Below are positions 35,094-44,951 of a stretch of 64,000 nucleotides of DNA, piece after piece; the stretch's first letter is position 1, and each line of letters opens with the position of its first letter. Below the pieces are notes generated by a model. The model searched no databases. It saw only the letters and a list, made by a program, of their open reading frames with translations, and was not told the DNA's origin. This DNA is from Chryseobacterium kimseyorum (GTDB lineage: Bacteria; Bacteroidota; Bacteroidia; Flavobacteriales; Weeksellaceae), in the NCBI RefSeq assembly GCF_025971945.1, contig NZ_JAPDHW010000001.1, forward strand, positions 372,001 through 436,000. The letters run 5' to 3'. The position numbers were made by a program, and so were the translations under genes.

Positions 35094-36170
35094 TTAAGGA
35101 ATAATCTTTTCTTCTTTTAATTTTTTAAATAAGTCAAAGAAAGATTCTTCGGTATTCTGAAATTCTCTGAATCCTGCCTTTCGGCTGTTGGTCATGTCTG
35201 TCATTACTTCAAGAGGTCTTCCTAAATCCAAATCGGTGTGCCATGCGGAAGATAATCTTTCGATATTTACTTCTTTTAATTCATATTTCTCTACAATTTT
35301 GCTCCAGATTTCCTGATCGTTCTGCATCTCTTTTTCGAGAGGTCTGATTTCATTCTCAAAACCTACTGCTTCAACGCCAAAATATGCTGCCAGTCTGTAC
35401 CACAACCATTTCCAGCGGAAAATATCTCCGTTGGTGATATTGAATGCTGTGTTTTTAGCAGATTCTGTTGTAGATGCCCAAACCAGTTGTTTTGCTAAAA
35501 TTCTCGCGTCGGTTACATCGGAAATTCCATTCCACTGTGCGGATGAACCGGGCCAGATGAATTTTCTGCCAGTCTCTTTGCAGATGCTTGCGTACACTGC
35601 CAAAGTCGTTCCCAGATTCATGGCATTTCCCACTGCATAACCGATTACGGTATGCGGTCTATGAATGCTCCAGCTGAAACCATCCCTGTCGGCCGCTGCA
35701 TAAACTTCATCTTCCTGAGCGTAATAAAAGTTGGGAAGGGGAAGTCGTGGCTGTTCTTCTCTCAAAGGCGTTTCCGGAAGTTTTCCTTCTTTTGCGTAGG
35801 CTTCAAACGGTCCAAGGTAATGTTTTAAACCTGTAACCAGAGCAACATGCTGAATTGATTTTTTAGGAGATAAAACGTTTAAAAGATTTCTTACCAAAGC
35901 ACTGTTGACACGGATGTTTTCTTCTTCGGTGTCATTCCGCATCCAGGTTGTAAAAAATACGTGAGTGGGAGCGATGTTTTCTAAAGCATTTTCTAAACTT
36001 TCGATATTTAAAAGATCAGCTTTAACGGAAATTAATCCTTCGATATTATTGTTGGGATTTCTGGAGATTCCGTATGCTGTCCAGCCCTGAGAAATAAGCT
36101 CGTTGGCGAGGTTGCTTCCGGTAATTCCGGTAGCACCAACAACTAAGGCGATATTTTTATTGTTTTCCAT
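35094..36170 (-). CDS. PRISE-type SDR oxidoreductase
   Basis: A 358-residue extended SDR of the progesterone 5-beta-reductase/iridoid synthase-like group. It has the NAD(P) motif VGATGITG (11-18), catalytic lysine in TGLKHY (Lys116) and tyrosine in NFYYAQED (Tyr149/150). These enzymes reduce activated C=C bonds of enones, so a role in electrophile detoxification is plausible. It is the last gene behind a Crp/Fnr gene (131 bases apart) and has a strong terminator. The real substrate is unknown. Confidence 0.85.
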   Translation of the reverse strand: MENNKNIALVVGATGITGSNLANELISQGWTAYGISRNPNNNIEGLISVKADLLNIESLENALENIAPTHVFFTTWMRNDTEEENIRVNSALVRNLLNVLSPKKSIQHVALVTGLKHYLGPFEAYAKEGKLPETPLREEQPRLPLPNFYYAQEDEVYAAADRDGFSWSIHRPHTVIGYAVGNAMNLGTTLAVYASICKETGRKFIWPGSSAQWNGISDVTDARILAKQLVWASTTESAKNTAFNITNGDIFRWKWLWYRLAAYFGVEAVGFENEIRPLEKEMQNDQEIWSKIVEKYELKEVNIERLSSAWHTDLDLGRPLEVMTDMTNSRKAGFREFQNTEESFFDLFKKLKEEKIIP

Positions 36171-36301
36171 TTGTAAAATTTCTCCTACAAAGTTACCGCG
36201 ATCATTGGTTAAAGCACTTGATCTGGGTCATGAGTTTCACTCAATTCAAAATTTAAAATTTAAGATTCAAGGTTTAGAATTCAAGGTTCTTAAGTTCAAA
36301 A

Positions 36302-36886
36302 TTACAGCTTTTTTAATAGAAGTTTCCTGCGGATTCTGCTCACGGTTTCCGGAGCTAAACCTAAAAATGAAGCAATAAGATTGTGCGGAATTCTTTTGAT
36401 TATTTCAGGATTTTTTTTGGAAAACTCAAGGTATTTCTCTTCGGCGGTATAACTGTTTGATGCAATTAAACGATAATCTTTCGTCACCAAACTGTTCTGA
36501 TACAAAATTCTGAAATAACGGTCCATCACGGGAATTTCTAACGTCAGTTTTTCGTAATCTTCAAGACTGATCATCAGCAATTCTGTTTCTTCAACGGCAT
36601 CAATATTCAAGACGGCTTTTTCCTGACTGATAAAACTTTTAAAATCTGAAATCCACCATCCTTCGAAAGCAAACATATTAATATTCTCTCCTCCTTTTTC
36701 ATCCACAAAATACGATTTAAGCAAACCTTCACCCACAAAAGAAAGATGAGTGCAAATGTCTCCTTCTTTCAAAAGAAACTGTTTTTTCTTCAGTTTTTTA
36801 ACCGAAAAGAAAGACTGTAATTCAGTTTTTTCTTCGTTGGTTAAATTTACTTTGTTTTGAATATGTGAAATGAGAATATCAAACAT
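36302..36886 (-). CDS. Crp/Fnr family transcriptional regulator
   Basis: A 194-residue Crp/Fnr protein: sensor barrel (about 25-120) and a C-terminal winged helix (NLIASFLGLAPETVSRIRRKL, about 168-190) similar to the one at 22296. No iron-sulfur cysteines. It sits between the DUF296 gene (21 bases upstream) and the PRISE-type SDR gene, so it may control them. Ligand unknown. Confidence 0.88.
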   Translation of the reverse strand: MFDILISHIQNKVNLTNEEKTELQSFFSVKKLKKKQFLLKEGDICTHLSFVGEGLLKSYFVDEKGGENINMFAFEGWWISDFKSFISQEKAVLNIDAVEETELLMISLEDYEKLTLEIPVMDRYFRILYQNSLVTKDYRLIASNSYTAEEKYLEFSKKNPEIIKRIPHNLIASFLGLAPETVSRIRRKLLLKKL

Positions 36887-36907
36887 GAAGAGAAATATAC
36901 GTCAAAA

Positions 36908-37378
36908 TTAAGGTTTATCGTTCGACTTTTCAAAATCATAAAGATTGATTCCAATATCCTCATTTTTAGTTTTAAAAACGGGAATTGCCATTGGATAGAA
37001 AAAAAATTCTCCTGCTCCGCGAATTTTTGCATCCTGTAAATGTCCCGCAATTGCCGAATAATCCTGCCTTCCCAAAGTAATATGTAGATGGAGTAGTGGT
37101 TTATTTTCTGTTACGGAAACGTTGCCCGAGATATTGGTCACTTCCATTTGTTCGTTAAACTTTTTGTCTACATAATCTTTCGTAGAAAAGTCAAAAAATC
37201 TTAAAGTTGCTTCACTCACGGCACCAATTCCGGTGACCTGACCGGATTTAATGTTCTGATTTAATACAAAATCTTTCAGAGCCTGCACAATGCTCGACTG
37301 ATCTTTAATACTGACGATATAATTATTTTCAATTTTTTTGGCGGTCCATAATTCGCCTTCTAAAATCCGTTCTTTCAT
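36908..37378 (-). CDS. PPC/DUF296 domain protein
   Basis: A 156-residue single-domain protein with the PPC fold: VTGIGAVSEATLRFFD near 50-65 and LHLHITLGRQDYSAIAGHL near 95-114, the histidine-rich trimer interface and possible metal site. Named for DNA-binding plant AT-hook proteins, but bacterial stand-alone members have no proven role. Only four bases separate it from the DoxX gene, so they share a transcript, followed by the Crp/Fnr gene. Confidence 0.85.
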   Translation of the reverse strand: MKERILEGELWTAKKIENNYIVSIKDQSSIVQALKDFVLNQNIKSGQVTGIGAVSEATLRFFDFSTKDYVDKKFNEQMEVTNISGNVSVTENKPLLHLHITLGRQDYSAIAGHLQDAKIRGAGEFFFYPMAIPVFKTKNEDIGINLYDFEKSNDKP

Positions 37379-37382
37379 ATTG

Positions 37383-37778
37383 TTATATTATGGGTTGATG
37401 TTCTTCTGAACTGTATCTTAAATAAAACCACAAAAGTGCAAACAGATACAGTGAGTGGAGCAGCTGTGCTTCAATGGCTGACCAGTTTTCAACGGAACTG
37501 CTTCCAAAAATAAGGATGCTCATTAATGCAAGTGATGCATAAATGGTTAATTTTGGTTTAAAACCAATCAACAAAGCTATTCCGACAATCGCTTCTAAAA
37601 ATGGGAGCAGATATCCGAAAGGTGTAATCAACACTTCAGGAATTGCAGATTTATCCATAGATTTTACCATGCCTTCGGTAAAAGCCTGCAGTTTTGGAAT
37701 TCGTACCAAGCCGTGACCCGCCAGTGAAATGGCGATTGGAAGTCTCAGGAAGAAGAATAAGATTTTGAAGTCTTTCAT
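37383..37778 (-). CDS. DoxX family membrane protein
   Basis: A 131-residue integral membrane protein with four hydrophobic segments and the AGHGLVRIPKLQAF loop typical of DoxX-like proteins. These are linked to thiosulfate:quinone oxidation or redox stress in some bacteria, but most are uncharacterised. First gene of a run with DUF296, a Crp/Fnr gene and an SDR. Upstream DNA (37796-37820) carries a GATGTCAGTTGG-type repeat fragment. Confidence 0.8.
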   Translation of the reverse strand: MKDFKILFFFLRLPIAISLAGHGLVRIPKLQAFTEGMVKSMDKSAIPEVLITPFGYLLPFLEAIVGIALLIGFKPKLTIYASLALMSILIFGSSSVENWSAIEAQLLHSLYLFALLWFYLRYSSEEHQPII

Positions 37779-37845
37779 AGTTTTTGTTTTTGGTTGGATG
37801 TCAGTTGGTGGTTGATAGAAATTTATCTTCTCAAGTTCATTACAT

Positions 37846-38706
37846 TTATTTCTGGTCTTGGTTCTTTTTTAAATAATTGATAATTCCAATCACATCGTCT
37901 TTCCCGAAGCCATCGTTTTGAGCGGACTGATAAGTTTCAATTAAAGTTTGAGAAAGAGGAAAATCTGCACCGGCATCTTTTGCGAGCAGAATATCTTTCA
38001 ACATTAAATCTAAAGAAAATGCAGGCTGATAATTGTCTTCAACCAAAAGAGGCGTTTTAACTTTGGTCGCACCGCTTCCGCTTGCACTTTCGTTGATAAT
38101 GTCGAGCATATCTTTTCTTTCAATTCCCAACTGATCTGAGAACAGAATTGTTTCTGCCAAACCCTGATAAAGCGTTGAAATAAAGTAATTGACCGACAGT
38201 TTTGCCGCCAGACCTTTTCCGTTTTTGCCTAAATGTTTGATCTGTTTACCAAGTTTTTCTAAATACGGTTTTGCTCTTTCCACATCATTCCCATCTCCAC
38301 CGACCATGAAAATTAAAGTGCCTTCGGCAGCTGGTTTTGTACTTCCCGCAACCGGAGCATCAAGGAACGACGCTTCTTTTATTTTAACGGCATCTGCAAG
38401 TTTTGTACTCGCTTCAGGTGAGATTGTACTCATATCGACGAACAGTTTTTCTGAAATATTCAGTTCTAAAATCTGTCTGTAAACATCTTTTGCTGCTTCA
38501 TCATTGGTCAGCATTGTGAAAATAATATCACTGTTTTCCACCAGTTCTTTCACGTCATCAGCAACTTCTGACTTAGCTTTAAATTCTTCCGCTTTCCCCG
38601 CAGTTCTGTTGTAAACAGTTAATGGAAATCCTGCTTTCTCCAGATTTTTCGCCATCGGATGTCCCATATTTCCCAAACCGATAAAGCCTATTTTTTCTGT
38701 GCTCAT
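37846..38706 (-). CDS. NAD(P)-dependent beta-hydroxyacid dehydrogenase-like protein
   Basis: A 286-residue member of the 3-hydroxyisobutyrate/GLYR1 dehydrogenase family, opening with the Rossmann motif GFIGLGNMG and containing DAPVAGSTKPAAEGTL (substrate site) and the catalytic lysine region GKGLAAKLSVNY. It oxidises beta-hydroxyacids or reduces succinic-semialdehyde-like compounds. It lies 15 bases after the DUF3861 gene in a minus-strand operon with aldo-keto reductase. True substrate unknown. Confidence 0.9.
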   Translation of the reverse strand: MSTEKIGFIGLGNMGHPMAKNLEKAGFPLTVYNRTAGKAEEFKAKSEVADDVKELVENSDIIFTMLTNDEAAKDVYRQILELNISEKLFVDMSTISPEASTKLADAVKIKEASFLDAPVAGSTKPAAEGTLIFMVGGDGNDVERAKPYLEKLGKQIKHLGKNGKGLAAKLSVNYFISTLYQGLAETILFSDQLGIERKDMLDIINESASGSGATKVKTPLLVEDNYQPAFSLDLMLKDILLAKDAGADFPLSQTLIETYQSAQNDGFGKDDVIGIINYLKKNQDQK

Positions 38707-38721
38707 ATTTTACTATCTAAA

Positions 38722-39012
38722 TTAATAACTTTTAAGTTTTTTCATGAATTCTGAAATTGCCGGACTTAAATCTTCAAACAGCGGGTGATTTTTATTTTTA
38801 ATTAAAACTTCTGTAAATAATTTCAAACCTAATGTAAATTCAAGAGACGTTTTTTCATCTTCAAAGAGATTTTTAGTTTTTATTAAATAGAAAATTTTAA
38901 AAAGATCATCATGGTTTTCAAACTCAAAAGAAAGATTCTTTCCGGCTATCGAGCCATCTTTTAATTCTAATTCTTTCAGATCAATATGGTATCTGTTATT
39001 TCTTTTTTCCAT
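38722..39012 (-). CDS. DUF3861 domain protein
   Basis: A 96-residue protein with the DUF3861 pattern (RYHIDLKELELKDG..., FEFENHDDLFKIF, GLKLFTEVLIKNKNHPLFEDL). Function is unknown. It starts two bases after the aldo-keto reductase stop, so it is co-transcribed with it and with the dehydrogenase gene downstream. Confidence 0.82.
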   Translation of the reverse strand: MEKRNNRYHIDLKELELKDGSIAGKNLSFEFENHDDLFKIFYLIKTKNLFEDEKTSLEFTLGLKLFTEVLIKNKNHPLFEDLSPAISEFMKKLKSY

Positions 39013-39014
39013 AA

Positions 39015-40136
39015 TTAAGCTTTTGGTGTTGGAGCATTTTCTTCAATTAATTTTTCCTTTTTCAGTTCTGCCCAGAATCCTGCAGGAATTTTCGTTTTAA
39101 ACGATGCCGCATTTTCTTCAGACTGTTTTACCGTGTGAGCCCCCGGAATTACTCCGGAAACCACATCCGGAGCTGCCGCAAACTGAAGCGCAGCCGTTCT
39201 CAGATCTACTTTATGATTATTTGCAACACGTTGCAGTGCCACCAGTTTTTCTTTCACCCCAGCCGGAAAATCGCCATTGTATAAATACCGGTCTTTACCT
39301 GACAGAAAACCTGCACACAAAGGCGCTCCCACAACAATTGAAATTTCTTTTTCAGCTGCTTTCGGGAATACTTTATTCAGATCGTCTTTGTGATCAATCA
39401 ATGAATACTGACACGCTGAAAGGAAAATATCAGGATCAGAAACTTCGATGGCTTTTAAAATAGGTTCGATGGTGTTGACTCCAAATCCCCAGCCTTTAAT
39501 AAGACCTTCTTCACGCATTTTTATCAGCTCGGGCATGGCGCCTTTGGCAGCAATATCAAAATATTTTACCCAATCCCCCTTCATATCTTTGTTATCCGGC
39601 GACAAATCGTGGATGAAAACGATGTCTAATGAGGCAACTCCCAATCTGTTCAGACTGTCTTCTACACTTTTTCTGGCGCCGGCAGCTGTGTAATCGTACT
39701 CATAAGAAAAGTTGAGTTTTCCTTTCCATAAACCATCCAGTTTAAAATCGTCATGTGGTTTAAGTATTCTTCCCATCTTTGTGGAAATCGTAAACTCATC
39801 GCGTTTTTTGTCTTTCAGAAACAAGCCCATTCTGTGTTCGCTGAGTCCCAAACCGTACCATGGAGAAGTATCGAAATAACGAACTCCCGCATTCCAGGCC
39901 GCTTCAATGGATTGTAAACATTCGATATCGGGATTTAAGTTGAACCCATTTCCTAAGGCGACACCGCCAAATCCTGATTTATATTTGGGTCTGAATCTTT
40001 TTCCCAGTTCTTTATTTTCAAATTGTTCCATAAAATTTTCTTTAAGTAGTTGTGATGCAAACGCAGGTACGGCAGATGAAGCCATCAATCCTGCTGCGGC
40101 AAGCCCGCTGTTTTTAATGAATGTTCTTCTTTCCAT
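39015..40136 (-). CDS. Aldo/keto reductase with Tat-type signal
   Basis: A 373-residue TIM-barrel oxidoreductase with an N-terminal twin-arginine-like signal (MERRTFIKNSGLAAAGLMAS...), suggesting export in folded form. The catalytic region includes VRYFDTSPWYGLGLSEHRMG (Asp and Tyr), and ACQYSLIDH. It resembles D-threo-aldose 1-dehydrogenase-like members. Heads an operon with DUF3861 and a beta-hydroxyacid dehydrogenase. Substrate not known; cofactor likely NADP. Confidence 0.85.
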   Translation of the reverse strand: MERRTFIKNSGLAAAGLMASSAVPAFASQLLKENFMEQFENKELGKRFRPKYKSGFGGVALGNGFNLNPDIECLQSIEAAWNAGVRYFDTSPWYGLGLSEHRMGLFLKDKKRDEFTISTKMGRILKPHDDFKLDGLWKGKLNFSYEYDYTAAGARKSVEDSLNRLGVASLDIVFIHDLSPDNKDMKGDWVKYFDIAAKGAMPELIKMREEGLIKGWGFGVNTIEPILKAIEVSDPDIFLSACQYSLIDHKDDLNKVFPKAAEKEISIVVGAPLCAGFLSGKDRYLYNGDFPAGVKEKLVALQRVANNHKVDLRTAALQFAAAPDVVSGVIPGAHTVKQSEENAASFKTKIPAGFWAELKKEKLIEENAPTPKA

Positions 40137-40400
40137 ATTTAATATTTTATTGGTGTGATTCTATTTATCTAAAAGCATTGCCAGACAATATTTTTAACAA
40201 ACACATCGCTTTTAAGCTTAAAAAATGCAGCTTAATTTATTTAAGAAACAAACCTGTATTTCATTCTTAAGTGAAACGCCGTTGTTTATCTTCATCTGTA
40301 GTAGAATAAAATTCCTTGTCTAACCTTGCGTTTAAAATTTAGTCAAACAAATTTCTCTATCAAATCAGATCAGTCAGATTATCCAAGCAATGGATTTAAT

Positions 40401-41384
40401 TTAAAACGCATTCACCAAATCATCAATTGTTTTCAGTTCCTCTTTGCTTATTTTAATTTCGATTGCTTTTGCATTTTGCACAGCCTGTTCTGCATTTCTT
40501 GCTCCTGCTAATGCAATTGTGATGCCTGGTCTTTCAATCGTCCATTTTAAAACCAGTTGGCCCAGAGATGCACTGTGCTGTTCTGCAATCGGTTTTATTT
40601 GATCTAAAAGCTTATTTGTCTTCTCAATAAAATCTGGCTGGAAATGAGGATGACCCGCTCTGTGATCGCCGTCCTGAAATTTGTAATCTGAAGTGATTTT
40701 TCCCGTCAGCAAACCTCTTTCCAACGGACTGTATGCTAAGATAGATTTGCTGTTTTCAATGCAGTAAGGAACCGTTTCCTCTTCAACTCCACGATTCACC
40801 ATACTGAAAGGAATCTGATTGGAGACCAATTTCAAAGTCTTCTCAGCCTCAGCCATTTGAGCAGCATCATAATTACACACGCCTGCAAAACGAACTTTCC
40901 CCTGCTCAATTAATTTTGAAACCGCTTCAAAAGTTTCGTCAATCGGCGTAGTAGAATCCGGCCAGTGAATCTGATACAGATCAATATAATCTGTGCCTAA
41001 TCTTTTTAAACTCTGTTCACATTCGTAGATAATGCTTTCTTTTCCGGCATATTTGTACACGTCGATATCCTGACCCTCGTTATTTTTACTGTGCATGGCA
41101 AGATTTCCTTTTGCCAGATCCCACCGCATCCCGAATTTGGTTAAGATCTGAACTTTATCTCTGGAGTACCCTTTGACAGCTTCACCAACAATTTCCTCAC
41201 TAACGCCCTGACCATAGATTGGAGCTGTGTCAATCGAAGTTACGCCGACATCATAAGAAGCTTTGATCGCATCAATCGCCTCGTTTCTGTCTGTGCTTCC
41301 CCACATCCATCCGCCGGCAGCCCAGGCTCCGAAAGTGATTGCTGAAACTTCTAAATTGCTGTGTCCTAATTTTCTGTATTCCAT
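40401..41384 (-). CDS. Aldo/keto reductase
   Basis: A 327-residue aldo/keto reductase opening MEYRKLGHSNLEVSAITFGAW, with the catalytic Asp/Tyr motif SIDTAPIYGQG (Tyr in IYG), lysine in ILTKFG and QIHWPD. This is the cytoplasmic YghZ/IolS-like subgroup. It lies 34 bases downstream of the yellow-family gene on the same strand. The 264-base gap after it (40137-40400) holds AT-rich DNA with a TAAGTGAAACGCC motif also found at 53409. Substrate unknown. Confidence 0.9.
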   Translation of the reverse strand: MEYRKLGHSNLEVSAITFGAWAAGGWMWGSTDRNEAIDAIKASYDVGVTSIDTAPIYGQGVSEEIVGEAVKGYSRDKVQILTKFGMRWDLAKGNLAMHSKNNEGQDIDVYKYAGKESIIYECEQSLKRLGTDYIDLYQIHWPDSTTPIDETFEAVSKLIEQGKVRFAGVCNYDAAQMAEAEKTLKLVSNQIPFSMVNRGVEEETVPYCIENSKSILAYSPLERGLLTGKITSDYKFQDGDHRAGHPHFQPDFIEKTNKLLDQIKPIAEQHSASLGQLVLKWTIERPGITIALAGARNAEQAVQNAKAIEIKISKEELKTIDDLVNAF

Positions 41385-41418
41385 AATTTTTATTGTATAA
41401 AGTGTAATGTTATATTTA

Positions 41419-42528
41419 TTACTGTTCTGTTTTAATTTTAACGACTAAGTAAGGCGGTTTCCTTAAATCTTTTCCATCATTAAATCCGGGAAGTCGATTC
41501 CACTGTCCGAGAGTGACGTAAACATATCCATTTCTGTACGCAAGGCCATCCGGCCAGACATAATTTTCTCTGTCGTATGAAATCTGAGAAAATTCTCCTG
41601 CCGAATTTCTTTTCACGATAGACTGTTGTTCAAATGCTCCAAAGTAAATGTTTCCTTTTTCATCTTCTGCCAAACCATCGCAGGCTGGTCTTTCACCTTC
41701 AAATTTTACTGCATTTTCAATTTCCTGTTCCGTCGAATCAAGATTGCTCAGAAGATCTGTTGAGATACTGTATAATTTTCTACTGCTGATAGCCGTCCAG
41801 TACAATGTTTTCTCATCCGGACTTATTGCAATTCCATCTGCACCGCCTAAAGGAAATTTTTGTTTTTTGAAATCATACTTCAATGGTTTTCCTTCCAAAA
41901 ATGCTACAAAACTCTGATCAGGAGAAGTGGAATAGTGGTTCAGGAGAACTTCTTTCGCTTTTCCTGTAGCAACATCCAAAACAACCAGAGAAAACCGTTC
42001 ACCAAATCCTGAATTTGCAATGTAGACAGTGCCTTTCGAGCCATGAGACAAATCCACGCGGAGATCGTTGTAATGGGCATCATCCGACAAAACCGGTTTG
42101 GGAATAATGATCGTATGAATAATTTTTTTCGTATAGATGTCAATTCCCACTACCTTGGCTGCACCTTCAGGAATTTCTTTCTGTCCGGAACGTTTTCCGT
42201 CATCTAGAACCCATAAAACATCATTTTTATCGATGTACATTCCGTGTGGTGAAACTAACCAGTTTTTGTAATCCTTAGTGCCCGGATAAACATATTCTTT
42301 ATTGGGAAAAGGAATTAATTTACCGTCGACCACTTCTGCCAGAGCCAATTCTTTATGATTGTCTGCATGACGTGGAAATCCCAGAAATACCCGGTCGTTT
42401 GAGCTCACTGCGATTCCTGAAGGATCCGGATTGGGTGGTGAAATTTTAGTTACCAATTCATAATTCGACTGTGCATTTGCTAATAGAGAAATTCCAACAA
42501 AACATATACTCAATATCAACTTTTTCAT
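41419..42528 (-). CDS. Major royal jelly/yellow-family beta-propeller protein
   Basis: A 369-residue exported protein (signal peptide MKKLILSICFVGISLLANAQ) with the repeat pattern of the yellow/MRJP propeller: SPHGMYIDKNDVLWVLDDG, GADGIAISPDEKTLYW and CDGLAEDEKGNIYFG. Bacterial members are of unknown function, related by fold to gluconolactonases and dopachrome tautomerases. It lies five bases after the amidohydrolase stop, so the two are coupled. Confidence 0.85.
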   Translation of the reverse strand: MKKLILSICFVGISLLANAQSNYELVTKISPPNPDPSGIAVSSNDRVFLGFPRHADNHKELALAEVVDGKLIPFPNKEYVYPGTKDYKNWLVSPHGMYIDKNDVLWVLDDGKRSGQKEIPEGAAKVVGIDIYTKKIIHTIIIPKPVLSDDAHYNDLRVDLSHGSKGTVYIANSGFGERFSLVVLDVATGKAKEVLLNHYSTSPDQSFVAFLEGKPLKYDFKKQKFPLGGADGIAISPDEKTLYWTAISSRKLYSISTDLLSNLDSTEQEIENAVKFEGERPACDGLAEDEKGNIYFGAFEQQSIVKRNSAGEFSQISYDRENYVWPDGLAYRNGYVYVTLGQWNRLPGFNDGKDLRKPPYLVVKIKTEQ

Positions 42529-42533
42529 ACCTT

Positions 42534-43910
42534 CTATTTTGCAATTGGACCTTTACTGACTTCTTTTCCGGCTTTATACACCAAAAAGATGTCTCTCGTG
42601 TTTTTAATATTTTTTGAAGGATCTGAATTTAAGATGATAAAATCTGCCGTTTTCCCAGTCTCAATCGTCCCAAAATCCTTATCTATTTTTAAAGCTTTCG
42701 CCGAATTTTTCGTCGCCACGGTAATTGCCTGAAGCGGAGTTAATCCCGATTCTGTCATCAACTGTAATTCCAGATGTTCAGAAAATCCCTGAGCTCTCAA
42801 AGGCATTGCACCGCTGTCTGTTCCCATTGCCACAGGAATTCCTGCATCGAAAACTTTTTTCAGATTCTGTTTTGCGATTTCAAAAGCTTTCATATTCTTG
42901 GCAAAGGCAGGAGAATTTTTAAGTTCATTCTGATACTTTTCTGAGGTGATCATCTCAAAAACGCCTTGCTCGAGTGACTTTTTGAAGAATTCATCATTAA
43001 TCCATTCCGGTTTTTTAGCGTAGACGTACGCGAACTCATCCAGAGAAAGGGTAGGAATGTAGATGATGTTTTTTGCTTTCATCTGAACTAAAGTCGCATC
43101 ATCAATCACTTCGCTTCTAACGCTGTGACCGATCACATCAATTCCATCCTTCACCAATTGTTTTAAATCGGATAAATAATAAACGTGCGCTGCAACACGC
43201 AGATCCCGCTTGTGTGCCTCAGTAATAATGGCTTTATAAATTTCCGGACTGATTTTCTTTTTAAATTTTCCGTTAAAATCATCCACCCAGATTTTCACCA
43301 GCTCAGCATTAATCTTTTTTAAACTGTCCATATGCACCGGAATTTCCTTCACAGTTTTCGGTCTGAACACTTTATCCATTGCAAAATCGAGTGGTGGAGC
43401 ACCGTCAGTAACGCCGAAGCCATATCCTGCAGAATGAATTCTTGCTCCGTCAATTTCTCCTTTCGCAGATTTTTCTCTTAAACCACTTTCAAACAGTAAA
43501 GGTCGGTCAGTTCCCATCGACATGACATTGAGCACGCCATAATCCTGATATTTCTTCAGTTGAGAACGAATATTTTCTTCCGTATAATTTTCAGGAACTG
43601 TGGTCGTTCCCTTTAAAGTTCCGACATGCGAATGGGCAGAAATCAAAGCCGGAATCAGTATTTTTCCTTTTAAATCAATCTTCTCAGCGCTGTCATCCGA
43701 AATATTGTTTCCAATAGCAGCAATCTTTCCGTTTTTTACCAGCACTTTAGTATTCTGAATGGGCTGACCGCCGTTGCCATCGATGAGCATTACATTCTCA
43801 AAAAGAATGTTTTTATTCTCAGTATTGGAACTTTCTTTTTTATTTTGACTGCACGAAAAAAGAACGGTCGCAGCCACCAGAATCCCTGATAGTTTTTTAA
43901 TAAAATTCAT
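42534..43910 (-). CDS. Amidohydrolase family lipoprotein
   Basis: A 458-residue protein with a lipoprotein signal (lipobox LFSC, Cys20) and an amidohydrolase barrel: metal motif AHSHVG, HSVRSE, and GTDSGAMP near the C-end with the catalytic aspartate. Such secreted amidohydrolases act on imides or peptides; substrate unknown. First gene of a run with the yellow-family and aldo/keto reductase genes, and divergent from an AraC gene that may regulate it. The 152-base gap contains CTTGATCATCAAG (43976-43988). Confidence 0.88.
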   Translation of the reverse strand: MNFIKKLSGILVAATVLFSCSQNKKESSNTENKNILFENVMLIDGNGGQPIQNTKVLVKNGKIAAIGNNISDDSAEKIDLKGKILIPALISAHSHVGTLKGTTTVPENYTEENIRSQLKKYQDYGVLNVMSMGTDRPLLFESGLREKSAKGEIDGARIHSAGYGFGVTDGAPPLDFAMDKVFRPKTVKEIPVHMDSLKKINAELVKIWVDDFNGKFKKKISPEIYKAIITEAHKRDLRVAAHVYYLSDLKQLVKDGIDVIGHSVRSEVIDDATLVQMKAKNIIYIPTLSLDEFAYVYAKKPEWINDEFFKKSLEQGVFEMITSEKYQNELKNSPAFAKNMKAFEIAKQNLKKVFDAGIPVAMGTDSGAMPLRAQGFSEHLELQLMTESGLTPLQAITVATKNSAKALKIDKDFGTIETGKTADFIILNSDPSKNIKNTRDIFLVYKAGKEVSKGPIAK

Positions 43911-44062
43911 ATATAATATTTTTAATTGATGTGTCTGAAAAGTCTTTATCTCGCTTTAAAAAATCTATTTTAAACCTTGATCATCAAGACTTCCTACAAA
44001 GTTTGTCAATAAAAACAGGTTTTTGCTTGTATAAATCGTTTAACAAGTTGTAAATTTAAACT

Positions 44063-44902
44063 ATGAAACGAAAACAGTTTGAACCTTTGGAGATTGATAC
44101 TTTCGAAGCAAAAGTGTACCCTTTTCCGAGGCACAGTCATACCTACTACGAATTGGTGTACATTTCAAAAGGTTCCGGCAATCATCATATCAATCAGATT
44201 GTCATTCCTTATAAAGCTGGAGATTTATACCTCATTTCTCCCGATGACGAGCATTTCTTTGAAATCAAAAAATCGACCACCTTCTATTTTATTAAGTTTA
44301 ATGATGCTTATTTTAAAGGAAATAAACATCTGTCTCCGGATCATCTCGTCATAGCAACTCCAACAGAAATTATGAGAAATCATTTGCTGAAAGAAGAAAA
44401 ACTGATCTTTGATGAACCTTGTAAAACGATTCTTCGAAAGACTGTTGAAAATATATTTCAGTACAGTGATTATCACAGGATTTCAGATTCGCCGATTGTG
44501 TTTTTTCAGGTGCTTTCACTTTTCGGCTTGATTCGGGAAGCATCATTAAAACTGAACATCAGAATTGATAACGGAGCACCGCAAAAAGATGATCTGATTT
44601 CCTATATTCATCAGCATATTTATACGCCTGAAAAAATCAGAATCAATACTATTTCTGAACATTTTAATATTTCAAAAACCTATTTCAGTGCTTATTTTAA
44701 AAGAAATTTTGACGTAACCTACCGAAATTACATTACGGATTACAAACTGAAATTAATCGAAAGAAGAATTCAGTCTGGACAGATGACGATGAAGCAGATT
44801 GCTTTTGAATTCGGCTTTACGGATGAAAGTCACTTAACCAATTACTTCAAAAATTTAAATAAGATGAATCCTTCTGAATTTAAAATGAAAAATACTGCAT
44901 AA
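44063..44902 (+). CDS. AraC family transcriptional regulator
   Basis: A 279-residue regulator: N-terminal cupin sensor (about 10-90, FPRHSHTYYELVYISKGSG) and a C-terminal double helix-turn-helix (about 180-277; INTISEHFNISKTYFSAYFKR and MKQIAFEFGFTDESHLTNYFK). Divergent from the amidohydrolase/yellow/aldo-keto reductase genes, which it likely activates. A terminator follows. Ligand unknown. Confidence 0.9.
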   Translation: MKRKQFEPLEIDTFEAKVYPFPRHSHTYYELVYISKGSGNHHINQIVIPYKAGDLYLISPDDEHFFEIKKSTTFYFIKFNDAYFKGNKHLSPDHLVIATPTEIMRNHLLKEEKLIFDEPCKTILRKTVENIFQYSDYHRISDSPIVFFQVLSLFGLIREASLKLNIRIDNGAPQKDDLISYIHQHIYTPEKIRINTISEHFNISKTYFSAYFKRNFDVTYRNYITDYKLKLIERRIQSGQMTMKQIAFEFGFTDESHLTNYFKNLNKMNPSEFKMKNTA

Positions 44903-44933
44903 AAAAGCAGTTCCGAAATGAAACTGCTTTTAT
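44903..44933. terminator. Bidirectional terminator between araC-type and OYE genes
   Basis: AAAAGCAGTT (44903-44912) pairs perfectly with AACTGCTTTT (44922-44931); A/T-runs on both sides. It serves the convergent AraC (+) and OYE (-) genes. Confidence 0.75.
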
Positions 44934-44951
44934 CTAACTATTAAAATTGAA